A DNA stretch of 64,000 nt, from positions 24,808 through 88,807 of the forward strand of contig JACVTC010000251.1 in assembly GCA_016946835.1 (NCBI GenBank). The letters run 5' to 3'. A program made the translations under genes and the position numbers. How positions within the stretch are numbered: the stretch's first letter is position 1; each line of letters opens with the position of its first letter. This document shows positions 1 through 10,220 of the stretch, piece after piece. A model generated the notes under the pieces. The model was not told the origin of the DNA. It saw nothing but the letters and a program-made list of their open reading frames with translations, and did no database searches. This DNA is from Neocallimastix lanati (nom. inval.). Taxonomy: Eukaryota > Neocallimastigomycota > Neocallimastigomycetes > Neocallimastigales > Neocallimastigaceae.

Positions 1-183
1 GTATAAAAATTATTTAATTAAATAAATTTTTAATATTAAACTAAATAAAATTTTAATATATAATTAAATAAATTATTAATTATAATTAAGTGTATAAATG
101 AAATATGAGTTAAATAAAAGTTATATTATAACCTAACTAAGAAAATATAATAATTTTGTTAAAAATAATTATAGATTCTTACA
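1..183 (-). repeat. Partial solo LTR, Tf1-like TGTAAGAATC family, cut by window edge
   Basis: The segment ends in TTCTTACA, so on the minus strand it begins TGTAAGAATCTATAATTA. This matches the starts of the LTRs at 39950 and 61915. Only the beginning of the LTR (in its own orientation) is inside the window. It is followed by CAAAG (184-188) and then by another LTR. No coding sequence is present. Confidence 0.7.
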
Positions 184-188
184 CAAAG

Positions 189-868
189 TGTAAGAATATA
201 GATTTATTTCTTATAAAATAATCTATCTTCTTATTTAATTAATTTATATTTCATTTATATTTCAATATTTATTAACATGTAAAAAATATATTAATTTATC
301 CAAATTAATATATTGAAAAATAATGTAAACAAATTTGTTGTAATGTATTAATTACTTAAAAATATTATTTATATTTTATTATTTCAATTAGTTGATAATT
401 AATAAGATTTTAGTAATCGGTTAATTAATTTTTTCCCCAATATTATTATGATTGGGTTTTTATTAATTAATACGATGATTAATATATTAGAATATTAATC
501 GAAGTTATTCAGGTTTTTCTACTAATCTTTTCCTGAATATCAATTTGTTAAGATTAGATACCTTTATTTGATTTGTTAACTTTATCTTATCTATTTTATT
601 TATTTAATAATTACATCTATTTAATAATTTCATCTATTAAAATAATTATAAATAAAAAAGTATAAAAGAACTCAAATTTCTTTGATTAAAGAAATTAGAG
701 TTATTATTATATAATGCTATATAATAAATTAAAAGAAAAAAAAGTCTTTTTGTTTATTTCAATATTTAGTGTTTATAATAAACTCTATATAAAGTTAAGT
801 ATAAATTTTTATATCTTAAAATATTAATAATCTAGTTATAGTTTGTATATTATAAATAGATTATTATA
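189..868 (+). repeat. Solo LTR, Tf1-like family B (680 bp)
   Basis: This is the inverted near-copy of the solo LTR at 19552-20231, and both are 680 bp. It starts TGTAAGAAT and ends ATTATTATA, where the other copy ends ATTATTACA, so the terminal CA has become TA. The flanks CAAAG (184-188) and AAAAG (869-873) are a near-match to a 5-bp target duplication. A TATA box (TATAAAAG at 661) lies 36 nt upstream of an AGAGTTATT motif that is shared with related LTRs and is the probable transcription start. It sits directly upstream of the E1 insertion at tRNA locus T1. Confidence 0.85.
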
Positions 869-876
869 AAAAGGTT

Positions 877-1740
877 TGGTACAAGATCTGAAGATTTTAT
901 TAATAAAATAATATATTCTAATAATAAGGAAAAATTTAAAATATTATTCTCTAATTCTAAACCTAAATTAATTAATAAACTACTCTAATTTTAGTCTAAA
1001 CTATCCTAATCTAAAAGAATCTAAACTAAGTTAAAATAACTTAAACTAATATCTTAATCTAAACTATTCTAATCTAAACTAAACAATTTCTCTAAATCTA
1101 TTACTATTTCTATAAAATGTTTAATACAACTAATCTATTACTAAACTAATTTTATACTATACTTATCTTAATATTATACACTAAACACAAAAAACTATTA
1201 ATTAAACACTTTTAAAACATTAAATTTAGAAAAAACTATTTAATCAATTTTAATTTATTTTAAACTATTTAATTTATTATTTAACTTTTAGAAAATATTA
1301 AAAAATAATATAATAATAAAGTCGTAAGAAAAAAAGAGAGAGAACAAAAGTATTGTGTTACTTTGTTCTTTTTTATACTAATAAAATATTTATTTGATTG
1401 GATTAAAAATAAAAATAAAAAAAAAAATTAATAATAAAAAATTAATAATAAAAATTTAATAATAAAAATTTAATAATAAAAATATAGTAATAAAAATATA
1501 ATAAGCTTAAATTTTCTAAATTATTAAAATATTATATAAAAATTTTACAATATTAAATAATATAATTAATACATGATTTTTTAATACATCTAATTATTTT
1601 TATTTAACTTTATAATATTCTATAACTAATATTTTAATATTCAATTTTTTATTATTTATTTATAATTGTTAATGATATTTTTTTACTTTAATATTTTCTT
1701 TAAATAGTTTAATTTTTCTTTATTTAATTGTACCGTAACA
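877..1740 (-). repeat. E1 3' LTR
   Basis: It reads TGGTACAAGATC...GTACCGTAACA on the plus strand and matches 7609-8473 base for base apart from one A. Near its plus-strand start it holds the block AAAATAATATATTCTAATA, shared with many other LTRs here. A degenerate TCTAAACTA-type repeat follows at about 960-1095. Confidence 0.95.
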
Positions 1741-1757
1741 TGATGCCACCCCTAAGT

Positions 1758-4700
1758 TCAGACTTCGTCCCTTGAAGTCTCAATTTCGCATAGTCTATAA
1801 GGTATAATATTCTTTAAGTGGACATTTCTTTCAGCAATTTCGTTTGTTAATGGATCACATAACGTTACAGTATTGAATTGTTTTTTAACAATTTTCATAG
1901 GACCTAAGAAGTATGGATCAAGTTTTCTTCTATTAATATATTTAATTAATACTAGATCTCCTGGTTTATAATTAGCTTTAAGTCTTTTTACTTGTTTTCT
2001 TCTATCTTCCCAGATTTTGTTTGCTGTTTGAATATTATTTATGGCTTCCTTGATCCATTTATAATGTTTTGTAAATCTTCTAATTAAAAATTCATCATCA
2101 CTTTCATAATTTTCCTTTTTATCTAAGTTTAATTGTAATTCAAACGGCTGAAGGTCACGTCGGCCATATAACAATTCAAAACTTGAAAATTTAGTTGTTT
2201 CATTTTTACAAGTACGCAAGGCCCATAAAGCACTAGGTAGCATTTCATCCCATATTGATGTATTTTTATTACAAAGTAATCTAAGGTATTTGCCTATTTC
2301 TTTGTTTCGATTTTCTACTTAACCATTAGATTCTGGATGATAAGTAACAACGAAGTTAACATAAACACCATATAAGTCTAAGAATGCTTTTGTTTTATCA
2401 GAACAGAACTGTGGACCGTTATCAGTTACTAATATTTCTGGTATTCCGAATCGAGCAAAAATCTTGGATAAAAATTCTATTACATCATCTGAATCAATAT
2501 TTTGGGTTGGTTCTGCTTCAACCCACTTTGTTAAGTAATCTACTAAAACTATTATATATTTATTTCCTTTTCTTGAAGTAGGAAGTGGGCCTACTATATC
2601 CAAGCCAACTTTCGTAAATGGTAAACCAGGTTGAGTAGCAATATCTTCTGTTTGGTTATTAAAAGATTGCGATTAAAGTGTTGACACCTATCACAAGTTC
2701 TGACAATGTATTTAACGTCAAGTATCATGTTGATCCAATAGTAGTCACGTTTAAGTCTATTGTAAGTTTTAAATACTCCTTCGTGACCAACTTTGTGAGC
2801 TTTTAGTATTAAATCAATTTTTTCGTTTTGATTTTTTATAACTTTTCTAAGTTTTCCATGGTCTTTATAATATTCTTCGTTATTAATTATTGTAAATTTA
2901 TCTTTAAATTTTGTAAGTAAGTTATACGGATTATTTTCATTTATCTCTTCAGTAACAGTTGTTAATATTGTATTTTCTTTTGTTGATAATCTAGAAAGTG
3001 CATCAGCGATGACATTTTTCTTTCCAGGTTCATATAAGACTTTAACTTTTAGCATTGATAGAAGTAATACCCATCGAGTTTGTCTAGAATTGTTAGTTTC
3101 TTTATTTTTGAAAAGTCCAACTAAAGGCTTATGATCGGTGAATAAAAGAGTTTCATTTTTATTTCCAGAAATATAAGATTTAAATTTTTGAACGCAGTAA
3201 GTCGCGGCAGTTCCTTCAAGATCAGTTATTGAATAATTCTTTTCCGCCGGTTTTAAAGAGCGACTTACGAAGTGAATTGGATTTTCAATACCATTCTCAT
3301 CTTTCTGAAGTAAAACACCTCCAATACCATCGAAAGAGGCATCCGTTCTGATTATAAATTGTTTTTCAAAGTCAGGCATAACAAGAATAGGAGCAGATGC
3401 TAATTTTAGTTTCAACTCATTAAAGCTTTCTTCTTGTTCTTTACCCCAGACAAACTTTACACCTTTTTTAACAAGTTTAAATAATGGTTTTGCTATATTA
3501 GCGAAGTTAAGAATAAATTTACGGTAATAACCCACTGCACCAAGGAAAGATTGTAATTGTGTAACATTTTTTGGTGGTATCCATTCTAATATGACTTGAA
3601 CTTTAGCTTGAATAGGGGAAATACCATTAATTGATAAAGTATGTCCTAACAATTCGACTTTTATTTTAAAAAAATGACATTTTTCTAAGTTAATTTTTAA
3701 TCCATTTTCTTTGATAATATCAAACACTTTCTTAATATCTATAATATGTTGTTCAAAGGAGGGTGAAAATATAACTAGATCATCGATATAAACAAACATG
3801 CATACTCCAATAAGAGGAAAGAATATTCTATTCATTTCCCTTTGAAAAGTACCTGGGGCATTGCATAAACCAAAGGGCATAACTAAGAATTGATAGTTAC
3901 CATACATTGTAGCAAAGCTAGTTTTAGGAATATCTTCTTTGTTCATAGGGATCTGATGAAATCCCGAAAATAAATCAATCGTAGTAAAAACTTTAACTTT
4001 TTTCCCGATAGAAAATAAAATTTCATCTATAAGAGGTAACGAATATGCATCTTTAATAGTAAGATTGTTTAGTTTTCGAAAATCTATACATATTCTCCAC
4101 TGTTTATTTTTCTTAGGCACTAAAATAACGGGAGAAGACCAAGGGGAGTGTGATGGTTCAATTAATTTATTTTTTATAAGTTTTTCTAATTCCTTTTTAA
4201 GAGCTAATGCTTGAACTTTAGAAAGTCGATAACATCTCTGTTTAATCGGTTTAGCGTTAGGCTCGAGTTGAATACTATGAGGTAACAATTTAGTTGGTTT
4301 TAACTCATCAATTTTTGTGGCAATAATGGTATTATATTCATCAAATAACTTTTTTACTTCATTTCTTAGCTTTTTTGGAATTCCTTTAAGTATATTTTGC
4401 AGGAGTTGATCTTTTTCAAAAACACCATTTTCATTAATGATATCTACTTCTTTAGTTATTGTTTTAGAGTCTTCTATTTTATTTTGAGTTATTGTTAAGT
4501 TATTATTAATATTATCAATTTCATTAACAAAGCAATAAAGATAGGAATTATTATTAATATCAGAATTTGTTTTATCATATATAATTATTGATTCAGCATC
4601 TTCATCATCACTAATAACATTTCCTTTCTCTTCTTTGCAAAGATTTTTGACACACATCCATTTGTTATTTTCTTTCATTATGCACAAATTATTATTAATA

Positions 4701-5676
4701 GGATTAATAAATAAATTATTTTCTTTAAGTGTTTTATAGCTAATTAAAACATCAAATAGGTTTTGGTGATTATCTATAACTCGGAATATCGGAATATATC
4801 ATGAATAGCTAAATCTCCAAGTTGAACTTTTAGCAAGTAGATTTCAGTATTAACATTCTCTTTAGATAATAATTGAACAATATTATTTTTAACAAATCCA
4901 ATTGGTTTTACATCTCCTAACTTGTTTAAAAATTGTCTAGTAATAATATTAATGCTTGCGCCTGTATCTAAAAATGCAATACCTTGGACTCCATTAATTA
5001 AACATTCAACTGTAGCAACATCTTCCCTACGTATAGCAGATAATACAACTTCTTCAGGAGTCTCTTTAATTGTTTCTGTAGTTTTTAATTTTAAGGCCTT
5101 TACAATATCAGCACGGAGTTTAGGACTAACATCCAATAATTGAGGTAATGTAATATTAGCAAACCTAGTACTTATGTCTTTACAAATATCATATTTTGAT
5201 TGACCTTCCATAATTGTTATTTGTTTATTGGGATTGTTGGTTTTAACTTTCTTCTCTTCTAATTCTACACTTGGAAGTTTAACTCTAGATTCTTTATTAG
5301 AACTAACCTCGAGATTCTTAGTGCTTTCTAATATTTCTTTTTCTTTTTGTTTCTTTGAATTTCGTTTAGCTTTGTTGATTGAGGGTTGCGCAATAACTGA
5401 CATATCAATCTCCTCAAGTCTTTCGGTTTCATTTATAGGAGTGTTAGATATTGTATTTATTTCGTTGGTTTCAATTTCTATATCTTCATTATCTTCTTGT
5501 ATGATATTATTAGAATTAGAAATATTATCATTTACTTTATTTTCATTTTGTTTTCTTTTATCTCTTGAATATGGTTTTTCAAAAACTTGTTTTCCTTTTC
5601 TTCTAACTGCAGTAGCTACTATTTCATCATTGGTTTGATTACTGGGAGTTTCCCTTCTCCCGTTTAGAAGTTTAAA
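1758..5676 (-). pseudogene. pol: E1 pol: protease, reverse transcriptase, RNase H, integrase (disrupted)
   Basis: Pol is entered by a -1 frameshift at the end of gag. Frame pieces: 4774-5660 holds the retropepsin (FLDTGASINIIT, catalytic DTG). 2594 to about 4780 holds RT (VPKKNKQWRICIDFRKL; catalytic YIDD in FVYIDDLVIFS), RNase H (RTDASFDGIGG) and the integrase zinc domain (HKVGHEG...CDRCQ). 1758 to about 2665 holds the integrase catalytic core (DIVGPLP, TDNGPQF) and the C-terminal GPY/F-type segment (FLGPMKIVKKQFNTVTL), ending ETSRDEV. Three lesions are visible: an 8-bp tandem duplication of CGGAATAT (4782-4797) after the protease, a 1-nt frame change at about 2660-2675, and an in-frame stop at 2319-2321 just after HPESNG. 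Family assignment to Ty3/gypsy rests on domain order and motifs. The copy cannot make a full Pol as read. Confidence 0.92.
5644..5676 (-). promoter_or_regulatory. Programmed -1 frameshift signal of E1 (gag to pol)
   Basis: On the minus strand the in-frame heptamer T TTA AAC (5670-5676) lies two codons before the gag stop (5664-5666). After an 8-nt spacer there is an 18-nt hairpin (5644-5661) with stem GGGAG/CTCCC. The -1 frame is the open pol frame. E3 and E5 have the same layout with the same spacing, so this is very unlikely to be chance. Confidence 0.88.
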
Positions 5677-6659
5677 TGATTGTTTGAATTTATTGTATTA
5701 TTTTGATTTCTTAGTTTAGCAAATTCTTTAAAGGAATAAGGACATAGTTTATAAATGTGTCCTTGTTGTCCACAACGGTAACAAATAATATGGGATTTCT
5801 CAGAATTAAATGTATTTCTGGCTTGTTTGATTTCATTATTTACCAAGTTATTTCTTATTTTACTATCTTTAATATTTTGTGTGGTATTTTCTAAATTATT
5901 ACTTTGCATAATTTCATTTTTAGAATTGAATTTAGTATTAAAATTATTAATTGTAAATTCTCTATTTTCATTATAATTTGTATAATTTCGAGGAGTTTTC
6001 TTAATGTAAAATTGTCTTCCATTATAATTATAATTATAACTTGGAGAATTGAATTGCTTAAATGGATGAGTGTTACTTCGGTAATAGAATGGTTGAGAAT
6101 TAAATACTGTCATCATCACGGTTTCATTTCTAAGATTTCCTCCTTCTTCAGCTCTTTCAGCTAACTCTGCTTCTTCAAAAGCATCTTCAAGATCTATACA
6201 TCGTTGTGTTATTACTTGTGATCTAGCATAAGGACGGTAGATAATCGAATCAGCATAATCTTCTATTGTTATAAATGTTTGGTACAATTTTGGTAGACTG
6301 TTATAAATTTTCCTATATCTCCAATTAAAGTTTTTTATGCTTTCTCCTCTTTGAATTTTCATTCGTTGTAGTCTTTTACATTTCTCTTGTGGAGTTACTT
6401 CTAATGAATTTTCAATTGCTTCTTTTATTTCTCTCATTGATGGAAAATGTTCATTACCTTCCTCATCTATTGTATGTAGTTCTTGTAAAGTGCCCCTCAA
6501 CTTTCCTTCTACACACTCCATTGCCCAGGTAAGAATGCTTCTTGGATTGGTGATATCAGCCAGTGCCATTATTCTTGAAAATTCATCGATCCATGAATCG
6601 ACATCCCTTGCGCTTTCGTTAAGTCTGGGTAATAGCCTTTCCAATTCTAAAATTTTCAT
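5664..6659 (-). CDS. gag: E1 Gag polyprotein (capsid and nucleocapsid)
   Basis: This is a 331-residue intact ORF. The N-terminal half (about residues 1-170) has the helical, charged character of retrotransposon Gag. Its start (MKILELERLLPRL) and the Q-KCKRLQRMKIQRGESIKNFNWRYR segment resemble the Gag proteins of E3 and E5 here. An Asn/Tyr-rich linker follows. Near the C-terminus there is one CCHC zinc knuckle, CYRCGQQGHIYKLCP, which should bind the element RNA. It ends in NNHLNF directly over the frameshift heptamer. It assembles the cytoplasmic virus-like particle in which reverse transcription takes place. The start ATG is the first in the frame and follows an AT-rich leader. Confidence 0.9.
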   Translation of the reverse strand: MKILELERLLPRLNESARDVDSWIDEFSRIMALADITNPRSILTWAMECVEGKLRGTLQELHTIDEEGNEHFPSMREIKEAIENSLEVTPQEKCKRLQRMKIQRGESIKNFNWRYRKIYNSLPKLYQTFITIEDYADSIIYRPYARSQVITQRCIDLEDAFEEAELAERAEEGGNLRNETVMMTVFNSQPFYYRSNTHPFKQFNSPSYNYNYNGRQFYIKKTPRNYTNYNENREFTINNFNTKFNSKNEIMQSNNLENTTQNIKDSKIRNNLVNNEIKQARNTFNSEKSHIICYRCGQQGHIYKLCPYSFKEFAKLRNQNNTINSNNHLNF

Positions 6660-7386
6660 TTTGATAAAAAAAAATCTAATGCTTTTAATATTTAATTGAT
6701 GAATTGATGGATGAATGAGGAGATAAATGTCTTATATAAATTTATTTTTTATTATTTTTATTATTATTAATTGTTTTATTTATTAAATTGATGAATTAAT
6801 ATATTCTTTTAATTGTATATTTTTATTAAGTTGATGGATGGATGAATGATTAAAAAAAAAAATTTTATATCTTAATTAAACTAAATTTTGAAATAACTAA
6901 ATATTGAAAAATTAAACTGTTACTGAATTGAAATTTTAATTGCTAATAAACTGAAAAAATTTTTGCTGAATATTTCGATTTATTTATTGTTGTCGCGACT
7001 TTATTTTATATTAATATAATAATTCTAAAAAAGAAAACCTTATACCTTCGGTGATATAAGTTCATTATTGTTCCAGTGCTCGATCTTGTCCAAAAACCCT
7101 GACAACACTCGGATAGTTGATAAACTACGGAAAGTGCCGTGAGGAGTATAATTATTACTTTGGGACGTATTCACGCACTCACGAGATCGATTAAAAACCT
7201 TAATTAATAATAAATTGGAATCACCCTAACTTATTATTAATTAATTTTCTTACGGTTTAAACACTGTATATGAATTATTATACTTTTTGATTTTAATATT
7301 CTCAAAAAAGTAAAAATAACAAATTTTTTTTTTTTTTTAATAATTATTAATTTTTTATAACTACTATTAATAATATTTTAGAATAA

Positions 7387-7432
<46 letters not shown>

Positions 7433-7583
7433 TTATTTATTTTATTTATCTTACTATTTATTTAATTATTTATTTATTATTTATTTATTGATTAAATTAA
7501 ATTTTTTTTTTTTTTTTTTTTTTTTTTTATTAATTATTAAAATTTTCTCAAATTATTATTTTCATATTATTTTATCTCTTCAG
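6660..7583 (-). other. E1 5' leader (untranslated)
   Basis: This lies between the primer-binding site and gag. It contains no ORF of note. A richer-GC island at about 7030-7260 (CTCGATCTTGTCC, CTACGGAAAGTGCCGTGAGG on the plus strand) stands out from the surroundings and may be structured leader or packaging sequence. A T-run of about 40 (7389-7430) and a second of about 28 (7502-7529) are simple repeats. Confidence 0.55.
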
Positions 7584-7601
7584 GTCCTGCATAGCTCGCC
7601 A
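7584..7601 (-). other. E1 primer-binding site
   Basis: Read on the minus strand, TGGCGAGCTATGCAGGAC begins 7 nt after the LTR end. TGG pairs with a tRNA CCA end. The matching tRNA is not in this window and I cannot name it. Confidence 0.6.
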
Positions 7602-7608
7602 AATTTTA

Positions 7609-8473
7609 TGGTACAAGATCTGAAGATTTTATTAATAAAATAATATATTCTAATAATAAGGAAAAATTTAAAATATTATTCTCTAATTCTAAACCTAAAT
7701 TAATTAATAAACTACTCTAATTTTAGTCTAAACTATCCTAATCTAAAAGAATCTAAACTAAGTTAAAATAACTTAAACTAATATCTTAATCTAAACTATT
7801 CTAATCTAAACTAAACAATTTCTCTAAATCTATTACTATTTCTATAAAATGTTTAATACAACTAATCTATTACTAAACTAATTTTATACTATACTTATCT
7901 TAATATTATACACTAAACACAAAAAACTATTAATTAAACACTTTTAAAACATTAAATTTAGAAAAAACTATTTAATCAATTTTAATTTATTTTAAACTAT
8001 TTAATTTATTATTTAACTTTTAGAAAATATTAAAAAAATAATATAATAATAAAGTCGTAAGAAAAAAAGAGAGAGAACAAAAGTATTGTGTTACTTTGTT
8101 CTTTTTTATACTAATAAAATATTTATTTGATTGGATTAAAAATAAAAATAAAAAAAAAAATTAATAATAAAAAATTAATAATAAAAATTTAATAATAAAA
8201 ATTTAATAATAAAAATATAGTAATAAAAATATAATAAGCTTAAATTTTCTAAATTATTAAAATATTATATAAAAATTTTACAATATTAAATAATATAATT
8301 AATACATGATTTTTTAATACATCTAATTATTTTTATTTAACTTTATAATATTCTATAACTAATATTTTAATATTCAATTTTTTATTATTTATTTATAATT
8401 GTTAATGATATTTTTTTACTTTAATATTTTCTTTAAATAGTTTAATTTTTCTTTATTTAATTGTACCGTAACA
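7609..8473 (-). repeat. E1 5' LTR
   Basis: This 865-bp copy of 877-1740 should hold the Pol II promoter of the element. Its outer end (GTACCGTAACA) is 14 bp from the tRNA-Cys gene, so the element is transcribed away from the tRNA. Confidence 0.95.
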
Positions 8474-8487
8474 GGTTACTATCAGAA
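8474..8487 (+). promoter_or_regulatory. Pol III start region / insertion target of locus T1
   Basis: This 14-bp segment, GGTTACTATCAGAA, is all that lies between the E1 LTR and the mature tRNA-Cys. Its first 4 bp are the duplicated target site. Pol III starts are generally 10-20 bp upstream of a mature tRNA, so this should contain or adjoin the start. That is inference. Confidence 0.65.
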
Positions 8488-8559
8488 GGGGTATTAGCTC
8501 AGTGGTAGAGCAATTGACTGCAGATCAATAGGACTTCGGTTCAAATCCAGAACGCCCCT
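8488..8559 (+). tRNA. tRNA-Cys(GCA), copy T1, partly degenerate
   Basis: The 72-nt cloverleaf has anticodon GCA in the loop of TTGACTGCAGATCAA, A-box TTAGCTCAGTGG and B-box GGTTCAAATCC. The 5' GGGGTAT against 3' ACGCCCC leaves one A-C mismatch where T3 and T4 have G-C. The T stem (TTCGG/CCAGA) also has a C-A mismatch where the other copies have C-G. It may be less stable than the other copies. There is no intron and no encoded CCA. Confidence 0.93.
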
Positions 8560-8571
8560 GTCTTATTGTTA

Positions 8572-8642
8572 GCGTTAATAGTATAGAGGTAGAATATTTG
8601 CCTTCCAAGCAAATGGCCCGGGTTCGATTCCCGGTTAACGCA
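8572..8642 (+). tRNA. tRNA-Gly(UCC), copy T1
   Basis: The 71-nt cloverleaf has acceptor GCGTTAA/TTAACGC, anticodon TCC in loop CTTCCAA, and B-box GGTTCGATTCC. It starts 12 nt after tRNA-Cys. The spacer GTCTTATTGTTA has no T4 run, so Pol III should read through from Cys to the T8 run that follows this gene. The two are probably co-transcribed and then processed. Confidence 0.95.
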
Positions 8643-8650
8643 TTTTTTTT
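8643..8650 (+). terminator. Pol III oligo-T terminator, locus T1
   Basis: Eight T residues directly follow the tRNA-Gly gene, the usual Pol III stop. Confidence 0.8.
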
Positions 8651-9059
8651 AAAAAAAATTTGATAATCGTTATTACTACTATTAGAACTAGAACTTAATT
8701 CTATATTATTCGTATCTGTAATAGCAGGTGTTTACACTACTATTTGATATTTGTATATATTTAGTAATTAAAAATAATTTTTTTTTCATAAAGAATTTCA
8801 ATAGCAATAAAAATATTTCATTTGTGATACTAAAGAAAAAAAAATTTTTTTTTTTGAACAAGGAAGAGAATACACTTCCAAGTGCCTTTTTAATTAAATA
8901 ATTATACTTTTAAGTATTACATTTTTTTTTTAAAAAAAATACGTAATATATTTAAAAATAAAAAAAATAAAACCTATGTAAAAATATTAAGTAAAATAAA
9001 AAAAAAATAATAAAAAAATAAAAGAAAAAATAAATTTAAATTAATCATTGAAAATTTAA

Positions 9060-9546
9060 AGTAATAAAGAATAAAAATAAGTTCAAAAGTTAAAAAAATT
9101 TCAATGTGATGTATACTATGTGTATCTTTTTTTATAGCCACAATTATTGCGAACTTTAATCCTTATTTTTCAATATCTCTTTTTTTTTATTTCTTGTTAT
9201 TATTTTATTTATTATTATCTTCTAATTGGACAAATAATATTTATTTATTTTATTAATTCTGTGTTTTTTTAAAATAAAATATATTCATCTAATTGATAAA
9301 TAAATAAATAAATAAATAAAGATTAAAGTTCGCAATAATTGCAGCTATTAAAAAAATATACATATAGTATACATCACACTGAAATTTTTTTAACTTTTGA
9401 ACTTATTTTTATTCTTTATTACTTTAAATATTCTATGATTAATTTAAATTTTTTTTTTTTTTTTTATTTATTTATAAATTACATAAATATATTTTATTTT
9501 AAAAAAACACAGAATTAATAAAATAAATAAATATTATTTGTCCAAT
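9060..9546. repeat. Complex inverted repeat in the T1 block
   Basis: Arm 9060-9161 is the reverse complement of 9321-9422 (about 100 bp, few mismatches; shared cores such as AATTATTGCGAACTTTAATC). A second pair, about 9229-9287 and 9487-9546, is also inverted. The order is X-Y-X'-Y' rather than a simple palindrome, so one half was probably inverted after duplication. T2 keeps X, Y and part of X' (20868-21205). Confidence 0.8.
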
Positions 9547-9625
9547 TAAAGCATAATAATAATTAAAATAATAACGTGAAATAAAAAAAAAAAATATTTA
9601 AAAATAAAGTGTATAAATAAATTCA

Positions 9626-10220
9626 AGAAAAAAGTTCATAGGCAACGAACCTCATTTCCTTTTGGATTAGGGTTTGAATGGACTCTCTGAAAAAGAAATT
9701 ATGGTCTTCTCCCTTTCAGAGGCAATTGACCTCTGTAAGCTTGTCTTAACTTCATTTTCAGTGTTGACGCTCCTGGTTAGTTTGCCCTTATACCGTTGGA
9801 ATAGTAAACCCTTGTCGAGTACTAGCCCGAGGCATAATTTCTGTTGTAAAAGAGAGACAACAGATTCGTATCAAGAATGGCATTTTTTTAGAATAATTAT
9901 CAGAAATGATTTTTGGTTCTTAAACAAAAACATCTCAATTCCTTTTTTAATTTAAAAAATAATAATGTTCTGTATCTGTATCTTTTCCCACCAAGAAGGA
10001 AGTTATATCATCTGTACCATATTTACACACTCATTATTCAGAAAATTTTCTAATATTAACGCGACTTTCGCCAATTGACCTATTTACTGCATTATTAATA
10101 TTGATATTATTATTTGCACTATCACTAATATTTAGTATTACTATTTATCAAAATAAAGATAGAAAATTTGGAATTTTTGCGTTACTAGGTCGATATGTAG
10201 AATTGTATATCAATAATTAA
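9626..10220 (+). other. Conserved ORF-bearing segment, unknown, copy T1
   Basis: A richer-GC stretch is nearly identical in T1, T3 and T4 and deleted in T2. It holds a 93-codon ORF (9674-9955) and, in another frame, an open segment to 10220 encoding TRLSPIDLFTALLILILLFA (one hydrophobic, membrane-like helix) and ending GRYVELYINN. Differences between copies are mostly amino-acid changing, so I see no sign of protein-level selection. It could be a decayed gene, an exon of a gene with introns, or a non-coding conserved piece. I do not recognise the product. Confidence 0.45.

Larger units (their letters stand above)
877..8473 (-). mobile_element. Ty3-like LTR retrotransposon E1, full length, pol broken
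   Basis: This is a complete element on the minus strand. Its LTRs lie at 877-1740 and 7609-8473 (864/865 bp) and look identical apart from one A-run indel. The 4-bp target duplication GGTT is at 873-876 and 8474-8477. In element order the parts are 5' LTR, primer-binding site, leader, gag, -1 frameshift signal, pol (protease, RT, RNase H, integrase), polypurine tract (rc of about 1741-1755) and 3' LTR. The insertion ends 14 bp before tRNA-Cys T1. Near-identical LTRs indicate a recent insertion, yet pol carries two frameshifts and one stop codon. Confidence 0.95.

Noticed and set aside
960-1095. TCTAAACTA repeats in the E1 LTR as telomere-like sequence
   Set aside because: The repeats are irregular and occur identically in both LTRs of an internal element, so they are LTR sequence.
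2384-6699. Plus-strand ORFs across E1
   Set aside because: They are antisense shadows of gag and pol with no start context or family motifs; the same holds for plus-strand ORFs over E3, E4 and E5.
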